Shown here piece by piece: positions 5,498-5,640 of a stretch of 5,640 nucleotides of DNA (its first letter is position 1; each line of letters starts with the position of its first letter). Source of the DNA: Desulfobacteraceae bacterium. GTDB taxonomy: Bacteria; Desulfobacterota; Desulfobacteria; Desulfobacterales; UBA11574. The notes below the pieces were generated by a model that saw only the letters and a list, made by a program, of their open reading frames with translations, searched no databases and had not been told where the DNA came from. The DNA is taken from contig JAOUGB010000181.1 of NCBI GenBank assembly GCA_029857875.1, positions 1 through 5,640 of the forward strand, read 5' to 3'. A program made the position numbers and the translations under genes.

Positions 5498-5640
5498 TTA
5501 TTCAGCAGTATTCCACGAAGGTCTCTCTGCCCAGCGTGCTACATTGGCCAGCACCAACTCGGACTGGTCAAAGGCTTCCATAAATAAATGATGATAGTGG
5601 CACTCTTCTTCTGATCTGAGTGGTGTTTTGAAAAATCGGG
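5498..5640 (-). CDS. C-terminal end of an unrecognised protein, cut by the window edge
   Basis: The last 46 codons of a gene run in from the right edge and end at TAA 5500-5498. The peptide begins RFFKTPLRSEEECHYHH and ends ANVARWAERPSWNTAE; it is soluble-looking, amphipathic and rich in aromatic residues and His, with a single Cys. I cannot name a family from so short a piece. It is on the same strand as all the other genes and stops 122 bases before the synthetase-like gene, so the two could share a transcript. That it is coding is inferred from the open frame and its protein-like composition. Confidence 0.5.
   Translation of the reverse strand, partial: RFFKTPLRSEEECHYHHLFMEAFDQSELVLANVARWAERPSWNTAE

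Overview
All recognisable genes lie on the minus strand, so the window reads from right (5640) to left (1). It suggests an anaerobic bacterium with corrinoid- and tetrahydrofolate-dependent C1 metabolism. A sulfate-reducing Desulfobacterota (Desulfobacterales-like) is the best guess, from the three-gene methyltransferase cassette and the style of the SH3 and CvpA proteins. This is inference from protein character only, since there is no rRNA or marker gene here.

Layout in transcription order: (1) 5640-5498, the last 46 codons of an unrecognised protein; (2) 5497-5376, a 122-base spacer that may hold a 30-codon ORF overlapping the next start by ATGA; (3) 5375-3837, a complete asparagine-synthetase-like protein whose glutaminase catalytic cysteine and glutamine-binding residues are replaced while the ATP/amidation domain is kept; (4) 3812-3285, a CvpA-family membrane protein; (5) 3277-2942, a 111-residue protein of unknown function whose ribosome-binding site contains the stop codon of the CvpA gene; (6) 2887-2408, an exported protein with two bacterial SH3 domains; (7) 2354-1554, a methyltetrahydrofolate:corrinoid methyltransferase; (8) 1515-880, its corrinoid protein; (9) 823-1, the first 274 codons of an MttB-family methyltransferase that runs out of the window.

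Genes 7-9 form a complete methyl-transfer route. The MttB-type enzyme takes a methyl group from a methylated amine (trimethylamine, glycine betaine or a related compound) and gives it to cobalamin on the corrinoid protein. The methyltetrahydrofolate methyltransferase then passes it to tetrahydrofolate, where it can enter the Wood-Ljungdahl pathway. The residue that would tell a pyrrolysine-type trimethylamine enzyme from a non-pyrrolysine one lies beyond the left edge. Genes 3-6 are a separate group with no obvious biochemical link to the methyl-transfer module and, in genes 4-6, visibly lower G+C.

No gap exceeds 125 bases and no convincing rho-independent terminator is visible, so the whole stretch could be read through, although a separate promoter for the methyltransferase module is not excluded. 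I see no tRNA, rRNA, CRISPR array, insertion sequence or plus-strand gene. The most unusual item is the asparagine-synthetase homologue with a dead glutaminase site. I did not find a system that I can call undescribed with confidence.
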